Source of the DNA: an uncultured Pseudothermotoga sp.
GTDB taxonomy: Bacteria > Thermotogota > Thermotogae > Thermotogales > DSM-5069
Direction of reading: 5' to 3'
NCBI GenBank assembly: GCA_937995655.1
Contig: CALKJI010000007.1
Span: 38,641-102,640, forward strand
Length of the DNA stretch: 64,000 nucleotides
Both the position numbers and the translations under genes were made by a program. Of this stretch, positions 9,487 through 17,855 are shown piece by piece; position 1 is the stretch's first letter, and every line of letters starts with the position of its first letter. A model generated the notes under the pieces. That model was not told where the DNA came from. It saw nothing but the letters and a program-made list of their open reading frames with translations, and did no database searches.

Positions 9487-10170
9487 CTAAAAAGAAAGTT
9501 TATCACTTTTAGTTCGCCCTTTCTGTGAAATCAAATGTGCAATTCTCGTAGGCTCTGGTAATCTATAAGAGGTACAACACCTCATAACAAGATCAATAGA
9601 TGATCTGAGATCGATCATGTGCCCAGGTGACACAAATACAGGTTTTGACATTCTCTGAGTTCTGAGAACAGCACCTATGATCTCACCCTGGTCGTCATAC
9701 AGATATTCATAATTTCCTCGATCATCACCCGGGTCTGTGTATCTACCATAGAGATGAGACTTTGCAACACCTATCGTGGGAAGTTCCAAAAAAAGGCCCA
9801 TATGGGCTGCTATACCCATATGTCGTGGATGGGCAATTCCCTGGCCATCAAACATGACTACGTCTGGCTTTGACTGCAATTTCTCCCAAGCTTTGAGAAA
9901 GGCAGGACCTTCTCTGAAAGCAAGTAATCCCGGAACGTAGGGAAAGGAAATGGGTGAACTTTCTGCTACACATTCGACCATCTGCATAGTTCTCATATCG
10001 ATAACTACTATTACAACATACCCTTGGTCAGCTCTTGGAAAGGATAGGTCCACACCGGCTACTAAGTTGGCATTTACCAACGGTACTTGTTTTAATAACT
10101 CTCTCAACTTCAATTGCTGCTCCTTAGCCTCTTGCACCGTCAAGTCCCAAGAGTGAAGCTGCCTCATCAC
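9487..10170 (-). CDS. nfi: endonuclease V (deoxyinosine 3' endonuclease)
   Basis: 227-aa EndoV, which nicks DNA 3' to deaminated purines such as deoxyinosine; useful at high temperature where deamination is frequent. Motifs: LVAGVDLSF with catalytic Asp near residue 41, PYVPGLLAFREGP (Glu), VMFDGQGIAHPRHMGIAAHMG (Asp and His), IGVAKSHLYG and the C-terminal SPGHMIDLRSS. The family has about 220-230 residues, so the length is normal. GTG 10170 overlaps the preceding LCP stop, and ATG 10167 follows immediately; either could start. Confidence 0.95.
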   Translation of the reverse strand: MMRQLHSWDLTVQEAKEQQLKLRELLKQVPLVNANLVAGVDLSFPRADQGYVVIVVIDMRTMQMVECVAESSPISFPYVPGLLAFREGPAFLKAWEKLQSKPDVVMFDGQGIAHPRHMGIAAHMGLFLELPTIGVAKSHLYGRYTDPGDDRGNYEYLYDDQGEIIGAVLRTQRMSKPVFVSPGHMIDLRSSIDLVMRCCTSYRLPEPTRIAHLISQKGRTKSDKLSF

Positions 10171-11387
10171 TTAGTCACCAGCACAATGGCATCATATGGA
10201 AAGGTTGGATAAATTCTATTTTCAGCCATCTTTTTTATGATGAACAAATACTGTTCGAAAACATCACTTTCTGAAGACAGTTTGAAGACAAAACCATAAT
10301 TAGGATATACCTTTTCTATGATCGATTTCACTTGTTCTTGTTTCCCTTTGTCGAGTATTATGACTATGTTCCTGTCAGAACTTACCCCCACTTCTTCCCA
10401 GACAATTTGACTTGGCAAGAGATCTACTTTCTGGTTCCAAAGGTCTTGAGAACGTATAAGAAATCCTCGTGATTTATCGGGCGAACAATTGAGTAGAAGA
10501 ATTTTCGGTGTCGATTTTGTTTGTGGCATATTCAAGGATGCGATAACGTTTTTGTAATCAGAAAGTTTTTGTGCATCAATTACTACATCGCCGTCCTTGT
10601 TGATCAGATAAGGAAAGGAAGCAAAACCAATACTCATATTCTTTTTCAATCTCAAAAACAGATATATCAGTTCACCTATGTCCACATTCATAGAGACACT
10701 CTTTCGCAAGCTTGAGAATATAGAAGCAATTTGAAAAACGTCAAGATTTCTTGCCTTTTCAGCCAGTTTTATGAGAACCTCTTTCTGCCTTTCTATCCTT
10801 GCAAGGTCACCCATTGCTTCTCGACGATATCTTATGTAACCAAGTAATTCATGCCCCTTCATTTGATAGACCCCTGGCTGAAAATCTATGTGAAGATTCT
10901 GAACTGTGTCGACATACTTCATGGGTTCTTTCACCTGTATTTCAATGGGACCAAGCTTGTCACCAAGATACTTGAAGACACTGTAATCTATGATGGCATA
11001 ACCGTCAAATTCGATGCTCAATAACTGTTTCAGCGTTTCCTGAAGGCCCTTCATGCCAAACTTCTCGTACAGAGAATTTATCTTGTTTTTGCCGATTAAT
11101 AGGTCTCTTGGAACATTGGTTATCAAAATCTTTCCCAGTTGGTGGTCGATAATTACTATCATGATAGCATCGGTTCGGACCGTTTTTTCTATAACAGCAT
11201 CCGTTCCTACAACAAGCAGGCAATATGGATTTTTCTCAACTCTTTTGTACAGAACCTGCACCAACATCTGACCTGGTATCATAAAGCCAATTACAATTAT
11301 TAAAATACTCATGAATAGAGCCGAAAGCAGAATAATGAAAGCAACCCTTGGCAGCTTTTGCACCTCCAATGGAATTTTACCATTCAA
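10167..11387 (-). CDS. LytR-CpsA-Psr (LCP) family cell-envelope protein
   Basis: About 406 aa. One N-terminal transmembrane anchor (residues about 14-38), then an LCP domain: VGTDA, VRTDAIMIVI, NVPRDLLIG, YAIIDYSVFKYLGDKLGPI, and the arginine-rich IRYRREAMGDLARIERQKE that binds pyrophosphate. A LytR_C-like tail follows (PKILLLNCSPDKSRG). The family transfers glycan polymers onto cell-wall acceptors from lipid carriers. It heads the operon down to murJ. The start is uncertain: TTG 11387 has no clear SD, while GGAGG 11361-11365 lies just inside the frame, too far from TTG and too close to the in-frame GTG; no ATG is available. Confidence 0.85.
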   Translation of the reverse strand: MNGKIPLEVQKLPRVAFIILLSALFMSILIIVIGFMIPGQMLVQVLYKRVEKNPYCLLVVGTDAVIEKTVRTDAIMIVIIDHQLGKILITNVPRDLLIGKNKINSLYEKFGMKGLQETLKQLLSIEFDGYAIIDYSVFKYLGDKLGPIEIQVKEPMKYVDTVQNLHIDFQPGVYQMKGHELLGYIRYRREAMGDLARIERQKEVLIKLAEKARNLDVFQIASIFSSLRKSVSMNVDIGELIYLFLRLKKNMSIGFASFPYLINKDGDVVIDAQKLSDYKNVIASLNMPQTKSTPKILLLNCSPDKSRGFLIRSQDLWNQKVDLLPSQIVWEEVGVSSDRNIVIILDKGKQEQVKSIIEKVYPNYGFVFKLSSESDVFEQYLFIIKKMAENRIYPTFPYDAIVLVTK

Positions 11388-11423
11388 AGTTGTACAATGT
11401 GTAATGGTAATGGAGTGATAAGG

Positions 11424-11822
11424 TTGTTTTTAGTGAAACTGACGATCTTCATTATCTTGAGTTTCGTATTGATCAGAATCGCAAAGCAATCAATGAAAAG
11501 TAAGAGAATACCAAAACTACAGGTACAAAAAAAATTACAGGAAGATGGCTGGACCTGCTTAGCTCATACTTACTATGGCAAAAGCTGGATGGCCGTCTAC
11601 AAAAAGTTGATACAAAAGCGAGTGGTTCTTGTGAATGAAAACCAACTCACATTCGATGATCTAAGAAAAGCAGTGATCATGGCACTGTTATCGAATATTC
11701 ATCAAGTGGATCTATACTGTGATCAAATCACTCCTCATGCTAAGAAAGCGCTTCGTTTGCTTTCTAAATATCAAAAGCTTCATGGAATAAAATTGGTCAC
11801 ACGGGAGCTTGTAAGATGTTGA
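11424..11822 (+). CDS. membrane-anchored protein resembling a catalytically dead Mrr-like domain
   Basis: About 132 aa starting at TTG 11424 (GGAG 8 nt upstream); an ATG-started longer frame begins at 11358 but has no SD. One N-terminal membrane segment (KLTIFIILSFVLI), then a soluble part containing EDGWTCLAHTYYGKSWMAVYKK. Its second half follows the same helix-strand spacing as the next gene's Mrr domain (LRKAVIMALLSNIHQVDLY against LEEALMAAALYGVDRIGII), but the catalytic D...QxK residues are absent. I do not recognise a named family; the relationship is inferred by eye. It overlaps the next gene by 7 nt. Confidence 0.6.
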   Translation: MFLVKLTIFIILSFVLIRIAKQSMKSKRIPKLQVQKKLQEDGWTCLAHTYYGKSWMAVYKKLIQKRVVLVNENQLTFDDLRKAVIMALLSNIHQVDLYCDQITPHAKKALRLLSKYQKLHGIKLVTRELVRC

Positions 11823-12289
11823 TGGAAATAACGATAGCTATCGTCATAATCAGTTTACTGCTCCTGAGCCTTAAGGGAAGATCACCCAGGTTGTCAGATT
11901 TGCGAACAAGGTGGGCAAACGGCTTTAAAGATGGATGGACTTTCGAACAGTTCATGGCAGATCTTTTCAACAGTCTGGGTTATAGGGCTGTAGTAACCAA
12001 AGGCTCTCACGATTTTGGAGTCGATCTGATAGTCAAGAACGGCAAGGCTACTTACATATTCCAAGCCAAGTACTACAGCAACTCCATATCACCAAAAGCA
12101 CTTGAAGAAGCCTTAATGGCGGCTGCGTTGTACGGTGTCGATAGAATTGGTATCATCACTAACGCCGAGATTCCACAGGCAGTAAAAAATTTGGCTCAGG
12201 AGATCTGTAGGAAAACCTTTGTCAAAAAGGTTGTTCTGATCAGCAGATCAGAGATAGAGAAGATGCTGACAGGTGAAAAACTTATCTGA
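11816..12289 (+). CDS. membrane-anchored Mrr-like restriction endonuclease domain protein
   Basis: 157 aa. An N-terminal transmembrane helix (EITIAIVIISLLLLSL) is followed by an Mrr_cat-type PD-(D/E)XK domain: WTFEQFMADLFNSLGYRAVV, the catalytic Asp in HDFGVDLIVK, and the QxK motif in YIFQAKYYSNS. The family cleaves DNA, often modified or foreign DNA; a membrane-tethered version may act on incoming or envelope-associated DNA, but that is speculation. ATG 11816 has GGAG 8 nt upstream. No methyltransferase or specificity subunit is nearby. Confidence 0.82.
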   Translation: MLMEITIAIVIISLLLLSLKGRSPRLSDLRTRWANGFKDGWTFEQFMADLFNSLGYRAVVTKGSHDFGVDLIVKNGKATYIFQAKYYSNSISPKALEEALMAAALYGVDRIGIITNAEIPQAVKNLAQEICRKTFVKKVVLISRSEIEKMLTGEKLI

Positions 12290-12302
12290 GGAGGTTTCAA
12301 AG

Positions 12303-13559
12303 ATGAGAGATTATAGGCAAATCCCCATTTGGAATAATGTTACACAAGAAGAATGGAATGACTGGCACTGGCAACTGAGCAACAGAATAATGGATCTTGA
12401 GACATTACAAAAGGTTGTGAACCTAACTGAACAAGAAAGAGAAGGTGTCAGACATTGTCTAAAGTTCTTAAGGATGGCTATAACACCTTACTATGCAACT
12501 TTGATGGACCCAGATGATCCAAAATGCCCGGTGAGAATGCAAGCCATTCCGACCGCTAAGGAACTGAAAATTTCCAGCGAAGAGATGACCGATCCTCTAC
12601 ATGAAGACGTTGATTCGCCAGTGAAAGGATTAACACATAGGTATCCAGATCGCGTCCTTTTGTTGGTAACAGACCAATGTTCCATGTATTGTCGGCATTG
12701 TACTAGAAGAAGATTTGCTGGCGAAACCGATGCTCCCCTCCCTGAGGAATATTTGAACAAAGCTATCGAGTATATTAAAGACAATAGGAAGATCAGAGAT
12801 GTCCTACTATCGGGAGGAGACCCTTTAACTCTTTCAACAGAAAAACTTGAGAGCATAATCTCTAAGATCAGAGAAATAGACCATGTCGAGATCATAAGAA
12901 TAGGTACCCGTGTCCCCGTAGTACTACCTATGAGAATCACTGAGGAACTTGTGAAAATGCTGAGAAAATACCATCCAATATGGATAAACACACATTTCAA
13001 CCACCCGAAAGAATTCACTGAACAATCAACCAAAGCACTGGCAATGCTTGCAGACAGTGGAATTCCACTTGGAAATCAAAGTGTTTTACTCAAAGGAATC
13101 AACGACTGTCCCCAAATTATGAAAAAGTTGGTGCATGAGCTAGTGAAGAACAGAGTGAGACCATATTACATATATCAGTGTGATCTTTCCAAGGGACTGT
13201 CGCACTTCAGGACGACCGTTTCAAAAGGCATAGAAATCATAGAATATCTCAGAGGCCATACCTCTGGCTTCGCTGTACCTACCTATGTGATCGATGCACC
13301 TGGTGGTGGAGGTAAGATTCCAATCGAACCTCAGTATTTGATCTCAATGGGTGAGGGAAAGGTAGTGATGAGAAACTACGAGGGAGGAATCTTTGTGTAC
13401 CATGAACCACAAGACTACAAAAGTGAATGTGAAAACAATTATATCGAGGAAGAAAGGAAAAGTGAGGACGGTATTGCATCGTTGCTAAGCGGAAAGCGTA
13501 GATACCTGCTCCCTGAAGAAAGCGATAGAATTCGGAGGTTGAAAGATTGGGAAAAGTAA
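12303..13559 (+). CDS. kamA: lysine 2,3-aminomutase (radical SAM, PLP)
   Basis: 418 aa, the usual KamA length. The radical SAM cluster motif CSMYCRHC gives Cys126, Cys130 and Cys133. LLSGGDPLTLS (SAM binding) and a C-terminal PLP region with DAPGGGGKIPIEPQY are also clear. The enzyme converts L-lysine to L-beta-lysine, the first step of lysine fermentation or a source of beta-lysine osmolyte. ATG 12303 has GAGGAGG 8 nt upstream; an upstream GTG in frame is rejected for lack of an SD. No other lysine-fermentation gene (kamDE, kdd, kce) is in the window. It overlaps the next gene by 13 nt. Confidence 0.93.
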   Translation: MRDYRQIPIWNNVTQEEWNDWHWQLSNRIMDLETLQKVVNLTEQEREGVRHCLKFLRMAITPYYATLMDPDDPKCPVRMQAIPTAKELKISSEEMTDPLHEDVDSPVKGLTHRYPDRVLLLVTDQCSMYCRHCTRRRFAGETDAPLPEEYLNKAIEYIKDNRKIRDVLLSGGDPLTLSTEKLESIISKIREIDHVEIIRIGTRVPVVLPMRITEELVKMLRKYHPIWINTHFNHPKEFTEQSTKALAMLADSGIPLGNQSVLLKGINDCPQIMKKLVHELVKNRVRPYYIYQCDLSKGLSHFRTTVSKGIEIIEYLRGHTSGFAVPTYVIDAPGGGGKIPIEPQYLISMGEGKVVMRNYEGGIFVYHEPQDYKSECENNYIEEERKSEDGIASLLSGKRRYLLPEESDRIRRLKDWEK

Positions 13560-14446
13560 TCTACGTTGTTGGTAACGAAAAAAATGTTGGTAAAACAACT
13601 GTGGTCAAACATCTTCTACAACAGATGAACAATGTCTGTGTCACGAGCATCGGTTTTGATGGAGAAGAGACCGACAATATTACCGGATCGCCCAAACCTT
13701 TAGTCAAGCTCAAGCAAAATGATTTTGTCATAACCTGCGAAAGATTTCTTGATGCCTCACATTTCTCAGTAATTGAAGCAATTGATGAAAATCTTTTGGC
13801 TGGCACAGTTGTTTTGGCCCAATGTGTGCTTCCAACACATGTGATTATCGCAGGTGCGACACCCAGAGCTATTGAATTAGCCACCAAGAGAGAGTATTTC
13901 GAAACACTCATAGTTGATGGAGCTTTAGATAGGCTTGTGCATGCTGGATTCATAGATAACGCAAGTATTATCTTTGTGATCGGTGTACAGCAGCAAGCAG
14001 AAGCAGAACTTCAGAGATCTATAGAACGCGTTCTGAGAGCCTTTCAAATTCCATTGGCACCCCAATCTGTAACAGAAGTGTTCAGAAATTGCACCAATGT
14101 CTGCGGCTTGAGGAGCACCGGTATATTAGAGAAACTGAGCCCATCTTTACTGAACAACACAATCCCAAACCAGGATAAATACGAATGGATCTTTGTTCCA
14201 GGCGTGCTTTTAGAGGAGACTGTAAGAAAATTCAGACAGACGAAATTTTGTCTATCCAATCCCTTTTCGTTTTTCGCAAACCCACAAAAATTTGATAATA
14301 TATATACGATGAAAAAATTGAAACTCAGTAGAATATATGTGAACCTTTTTGAAAAGCCCTGGTACGAAGAGAAGGTTTTCAAAATGGTCAAATCCTATGG
14401 ATATGAAATTTTTGATATACTCCGTGCTGACTCTCAGGAGGGATGA
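13547..14446 (+). CDS. P-loop NTPase of unknown function, coupled to kamA
   Basis: 299 aa starting at TTG 13547 (GGAGG 8 nt upstream, inside kamA). The N-terminus has a deviant Walker A, VVGNEKNVGKTTVVKHLL (residues about 7-24), of the type seen in MobB, dethiobiotin synthase and MinD-like proteins. A likely Walker B-like stretch is ETLIVDGALDR. No membrane segment. Its tight coupling to kamA suggests work on the aminomutase, for example activation or repair; some lysine-fermentation operons place a KamB-type protein after kamA, but I cannot confirm identity by sequence alone. The stop at 14444-14446 lies 2 nt before dnaN. Confidence 0.75.
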   Translation: MGKVIYVVGNEKNVGKTTVVKHLLQQMNNVCVTSIGFDGEETDNITGSPKPLVKLKQNDFVITCERFLDASHFSVIEAIDENLLAGTVVLAQCVLPTHVIIAGATPRAIELATKREYFETLIVDGALDRLVHAGFIDNASIIFVIGVQQQAEAELQRSIERVLRAFQIPLAPQSVTEVFRNCTNVCGLRSTGILEKLSPSLLNNTIPNQDKYEWIFVPGVLLEETVRKFRQTKFCLSNPFSFFANPQKFDNIYTMKKLKLSRIYVNLFEKPWYEEKVFKMVKSYGYEIFDILRADSQEG

Positions 14447-14448
14447 GA

Positions 14449-15549
14449 ATGAAAGTTGCCGTAGAGGCAAATGAACTTTCTAATAAGATCTCTATCGTTT
14501 CAAAAACTGTTCCCTCTAAGACTATCAAACCTATAATGTCGTGCGTTCTGTTTGATGTTTCACACGATGGAACATATCTACATGCCACAGATCTTGAAAC
14601 TGGTGTGAAGGCTCGTGTACAATGTGAACCTGACGGCGAAGGAAGGTTTGCCGTAGACGCAAAGATTTTGTACGAAATCGTGAGAACTCTTCCCAGTGAA
14701 GGAAAGGTTCAGTTGAGTTTTTCTTCAGGTTTGTTAGCTGTCGAATGTGGACGTAGTAAGTTTAGAGTTCCCACCATGGACCCAGCAGAGTTCCCGGAAA
14801 TCTCGCTGCCATCGGAAGGCTACGCACTGGACATAGAGGCCAAGACGCTCTCAGAGATGATTGATCGGGTAGTTTTTTGCGCTGCTAAAGACGAATTCAT
14901 GCGGAATTTGAACGGTGTTTTTTGGGAGATTGGTAAGGGTTTCCTCAGACTAGTTGCATCTGATGGTTTTCGTTTGGCTCTTGCAGAGGAAAGACTTTCA
15001 ACACAGAGTGAATCCAGTTTTTTGATATCACTTAAGAGTATGAAGGAGTTGCAAAACATAATCCAGAGTTGTTCTGAAACAAGGATAACCATCCGTTACG
15101 ACGGAAAACGTTTATCCTTGAGTACTTCGAATATTGAAACAGTTATGAGAGTAGTGGAAATAGATTTTCCAGATTATAAGAAAGTCTTGCCCAAAGCTTT
15201 TAAGAGCAAGGTGATCTTCTCGAAAGATGACCTGATTGAAGCACTCAGAAGAACAATGGTCATAGCAAAGAGGGGAAGTGAATCGGTCAGAGTTGAAATA
15301 GCAGAAGACGTTCTGTCCCTGAGCAGTAGAAGCCCAGATTCCGGTGAGGTAAGCGAAGAGATTTCTATTAGAAAAGAAGGTGAAGACATAATTGCCGCAT
15401 TTAACCCTCTGTTTTTGATGGAAGCCTTGAGACATGTCCATACAGATGAAGTGGAATTCAACTTTGTAGACAGCACCAGTCCACTACAGATAAACCCACT
15501 CAACGTGGAAGGATACCTTTACATAGTTATGCCCATAAGGATTGTATAG
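14449..15549 (+). CDS. dnaN: DNA polymerase III beta sliding clamp
   Basis: 366 aa, the normal clamp length. It encircles DNA and tethers the replicative polymerase. Features: LSNKISIVSKTVPSKTIKPIM at the N-terminus, HATDLETGVKA, RVPTMDPAEFPEI and the C-terminal YIVMPIRIV, typical of the peptide-binding pocket end. ATG 14449 is preferred over ATG 14443 because AGGAGG (14436-14441) sits 7 nt upstream of the former and only 1 nt before the latter. It is not next to dnaA or recF, unlike the usual bacterial origin arrangement, and sits in an operon with kamA. Confidence 0.97.
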   Translation: MKVAVEANELSNKISIVSKTVPSKTIKPIMSCVLFDVSHDGTYLHATDLETGVKARVQCEPDGEGRFAVDAKILYEIVRTLPSEGKVQLSFSSGLLAVECGRSKFRVPTMDPAEFPEISLPSEGYALDIEAKTLSEMIDRVVFCAAKDEFMRNLNGVFWEIGKGFLRLVASDGFRLALAEERLSTQSESSFLISLKSMKELQNIIQSCSETRITIRYDGKRLSLSTSNIETVMRVVEIDFPDYKKVLPKAFKSKVIFSKDDLIEALRRTMVIAKRGSESVRVEIAEDVLSLSSRSPDSGEVSEEISIRKEGEDIIAAFNPLFLMEALRHVHTDEVEFNFVDSTSPLQINPLNVEGYLYIVMPIRIV

Positions 15550-15552
15550 AAC

Positions 15553-16392
15553 ATGAAGATAATTTGTAAAAATATCAGCAAATCTTTTTCAGGTAAAAGA
15601 GTACTTGAGGGTATCACATTTGAATCTAAAGAAAGTTGTGTAGCAATTTTGGGAGCTAACTCTGCGGGAAAGACTACTTTACTAAAAATTTTTGCCACCA
15701 TTCTCAAACCCGATTTTGGTGATATAAAAATCGATCAGATCGATATAGTAAAAGAACCCAAAAAGATTAGAAGAATACTCAGCTTTGTGCCAGAAAACCC
15801 TTTTCTGCTGAGAGAACTCAGTGCCATCGATAACATAAAACATTTTTCTTACTTGAAAAAGGTCAAAGTAAATCCAAAACAGGTGATAGAACAGTTTTGT
15901 ATACCATTCACAAATAATCCTGTCAGAACTCTTTCAAAAGGAATACAACAAAGACTGATGGTTGCCATCGCCCTGATGAGCAATCCAAGGTTGTTGATAC
16001 TTGATGAACCCACAAATAGCATTGATCGTGAATCAAAAGAAGTTTTGTGGAAATTACTCGTTCAGATGAAGGAAGAAGGAAAGATTGTACTGCTAAGCAC
16101 ACACGATGAGGAAGAAGTTTTAGCTCTCGCAGATTATGTGATCATTCTGGATCAAGGTAGAGTACTTTTCAGTGGGCATGTTAAGGAGCTCCCCGTTGGA
16201 AAATTTTACGTGGTTCAGATACAGGATCAGTTACTCTTGGGGAGCCATACTTTATCAGATTCGAATGGGAAAGCTTCCCTCCTTGTCGAATACGAGGAAC
16301 TGCCCAAGCTAATTAGTCAGCATAAAGTTTTAGGCATCAAGAATATTGGATTGAAAGAGTTATTAGATCTCAAAAATAAACAGTTGTCATGA
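15553..16392 (+). CDS. ABC transporter ATP-binding protein (CcmA/ABC-2 exporter type)
   Basis: 279-aa ABC ATPase. Walker A GANSAGKTTLLK, signature LSKGIQQRLMVAIALM, Walker B RLLILDEPTNSIDRES and the switch His in LLSTHDEEEV. The C-terminal part (about 65 residues) is the extension seen in exporters of the ABC-2 class. No permease gene is adjacent: dnaN lies upstream and a convergent gene downstream. An orphan ABC-2 permease elsewhere in this window (43028-44140) is a possible partner. Starts 3 nt after dnaN. Its end overlaps convergent glnQ-like gene by 23 nt. Confidence 0.88.
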   Translation: MKIICKNISKSFSGKRVLEGITFESKESCVAILGANSAGKTTLLKIFATILKPDFGDIKIDQIDIVKEPKKIRRILSFVPENPFLLRELSAIDNIKHFSYLKKVKVNPKQVIEQFCIPFTNNPVRTLSKGIQQRLMVAIALMSNPRLLILDEPTNSIDRESKEVLWKLLVQMKEEGKIVLLSTHDEEEVLALADYVIILDQGRVLFSGHVKELPVGKFYVVQIQDQLLLGSHTLSDSNGKASLLVEYEELPKLISQHKVLGIKNIGLKELLDLKNKQLS

Positions 16393-17101
16393 AATTTCTT
16401 GCATTTTCTGACGCCGGCTGTGTGAAAAAGCCATCAGGGTCTGAATCCTCGACTATGATGCCGTTTTCCATATACAATACCCTTGAAGCCACGCTTTTTG
16501 CAAAGTTGATCTCGTGTGTTACCACTATCATCGTATGACCTTGCGACGCCAATTTTTTCATCACTTGATGAACTTCCCCAACCAAGGTTGGATCGAGGGC
16601 TGATGTTGGCTCATCAAAGAGTATGAGCTCTGGTTTCATCGCAAGGGCACGTGCAATCGCGACCCTTTGTTTTTGACCCCCTGAAAGTTGGGATGGATAA
16701 CTCTGCGCCTTCTCGGTCAATCCAACTATTTCAAGAGATTCTTGCGCTATTTGATAGGCCTTGTCCCTGGGAAGTCTCTTGACCTTCATCAAACCGAGCA
16801 CAACATTTTCCAAGGCTGTCATATGGCTGAAGAGATTGAAATGTTGAAATACAAAACCAATCTGTGATCTTATCTGCCTCAGAATCGACTGGTCATCTAC
16901 AACTCTTTGGTCCTTGAAAAATACTTCACCTTCATCGGGAGGTACCAGATAATTTATCGTTCTGAGCAACGTTGATTTACCAGCACCAGAAGGTCCCATT
17001 ATGACAACTATCTCACCCTGTTCTACTTCAAAAGAGACACCTCTCAAAACCTCTGTTTTTCCATACCTTTTGTGAATATCGACCACTTGCAATAGGCTCA
17101 T
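16370..17101 (-). CDS. polar amino-acid ABC transporter ATP-binding protein (GlnQ-like)
   Basis: 243-aa importer ATPase. Walker A GPSGAGKSTLLRTI, Q-loop FVFQHFNLF, signature LSGGQKQRVAIARAL and Walker B LILFDEPTSALDP match the HisP/GlnQ group. ATG 17101 overlaps the permease stop (ATGA); a longer TTG form is less likely. With the two upstream genes it makes a complete importer: binding protein, permease and ATPase. Expression should follow the leader RNA upstream of the binding-protein gene. Confidence 0.93.
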   Translation of the reverse strand: MSLLQVVDIHKRYGKTEVLRGVSFEVEQGEIVVIMGPSGAGKSTLLRTINYLVPPDEGEVFFKDQRVVDDQSILRQIRSQIGFVFQHFNLFSHMTALENVVLGLMKVKRLPRDKAYQIAQESLEIVGLTEKAQSYPSQLSGGQKQRVAIARALAMKPELILFDEPTSALDPTLVGEVHQVMKKLASQGHTMIVVTHEINFAKSVASRVLYMENGIIVEDSDPDGFFTQPASENARNFMTTVYF

Positions 17102-17817
17102 GGTATGGCAAGCCTCCTCTCTAACCAATTTCCGAAAACTGAAAGGACACTTGTGACTGCAACATAGAAAATTGCTATAGTCAGATAACTTTCAAAAGAT
17201 GCCAAAGTTTGCGTTCCAACCTGTCTACCTGTCATCGTCAATTCAGCCAGTGCTATGACCGACGCCAAAGAACTGTCCTTTACAAGACTGATCGATTGGC
17301 CTATCAATGCAGGTAGTGAGATCCTAAGAGCCTGAGGAAAGTGAATGTACAGGAACACTTCTGCCCTGGTTAAACCAAGAGAAAAACCTGCTTCTAGTTC
17401 TCCTTTATCCACAGCATCAAGGCCAGAACGAATTATCTCTGCAAGATATGCACCCTCAAAAGCCGATAAACCAAAGACGGCAGCCCAAAATCTGTCAAAA
17501 GGTATTACACTACCAAGGCCATAGTAAGTCAAAAGTATCACAACAAGAAGTGGCGTGTTTCTGAAAAAGAAGATGTAGAGTAGGGCAAATTCCTTTAAAA
17601 TTCCTGAAGATCTTCTCATCAAAGCAAAGACAATACCAATTGCAAATGAAATGAGTAGCGAAAAACCACTCAAGTTCATTGTGGTAAGTAATCCCTTCAA
17701 AAACACGACACGATACCTATAGACAATCGACCAATTGAAAGGATAAATCTGAGCCATGGAAAAATATATCGCAGCCAAAACTATTATCGTAAAAAATATC
17801 GCATAGAGCTTTTTCAT
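17098..17817 (-). CDS. polar amino-acid ABC transporter permease (HisM/GlnP family)
   Basis: 239 aa with about five transmembrane segments and the EAA-like loop LEAGFSLGLTRAEVFLYIHFPQALR, which docks the ATPase. GLLTTMNLSGFSLLISFAIG at the N-terminal side is typical of this family. The start is taken as ATG 17817 (GGGGG 7 nt upstream); longer forms exist in the same frame up to 17868 but overlap the binding-protein gene and a hairpin. Substrate is a polar or charged amino acid, specificity not readable. Confidence 0.92.
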   Translation of the reverse strand: MKKLYAIFFTIIVLAAIYFSMAQIYPFNWSIVYRYRVVFLKGLLTTMNLSGFSLLISFAIGIVFALMRRSSGILKEFALLYIFFFRNTPLLVVILLTYYGLGSVIPFDRFWAAVFGLSAFEGAYLAEIIRSGLDAVDKGELEAGFSLGLTRAEVFLYIHFPQALRISLPALIGQSISLVKDSSLASVIALAELTMTGRQVGTQTLASFESYLTIAIFYVAVTSVLSVFGNWLERRLAIP

Positions 17818-17831
17818 CCACATACCCCCAA

Positions 17832-17855
17832 GAATGAGGGCAGGAGCCCTCATTC
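17832..17855 (-). other. intercistronic stem-loop between binding protein and permease
   Basis: A perfect 10-bp inverted repeat, GAATGAGGGC with GCCCTCATTC, separated by a 4-nt loop. It spans the stop codon of the binding-protein gene (17850-17852). No U-run follows on the minus strand, so it is not a plain terminator. Such structures often protect the upstream message from 3' exonucleases or reduce read-through, giving more binding protein than permease; that role is inferred. Confidence 0.7.
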
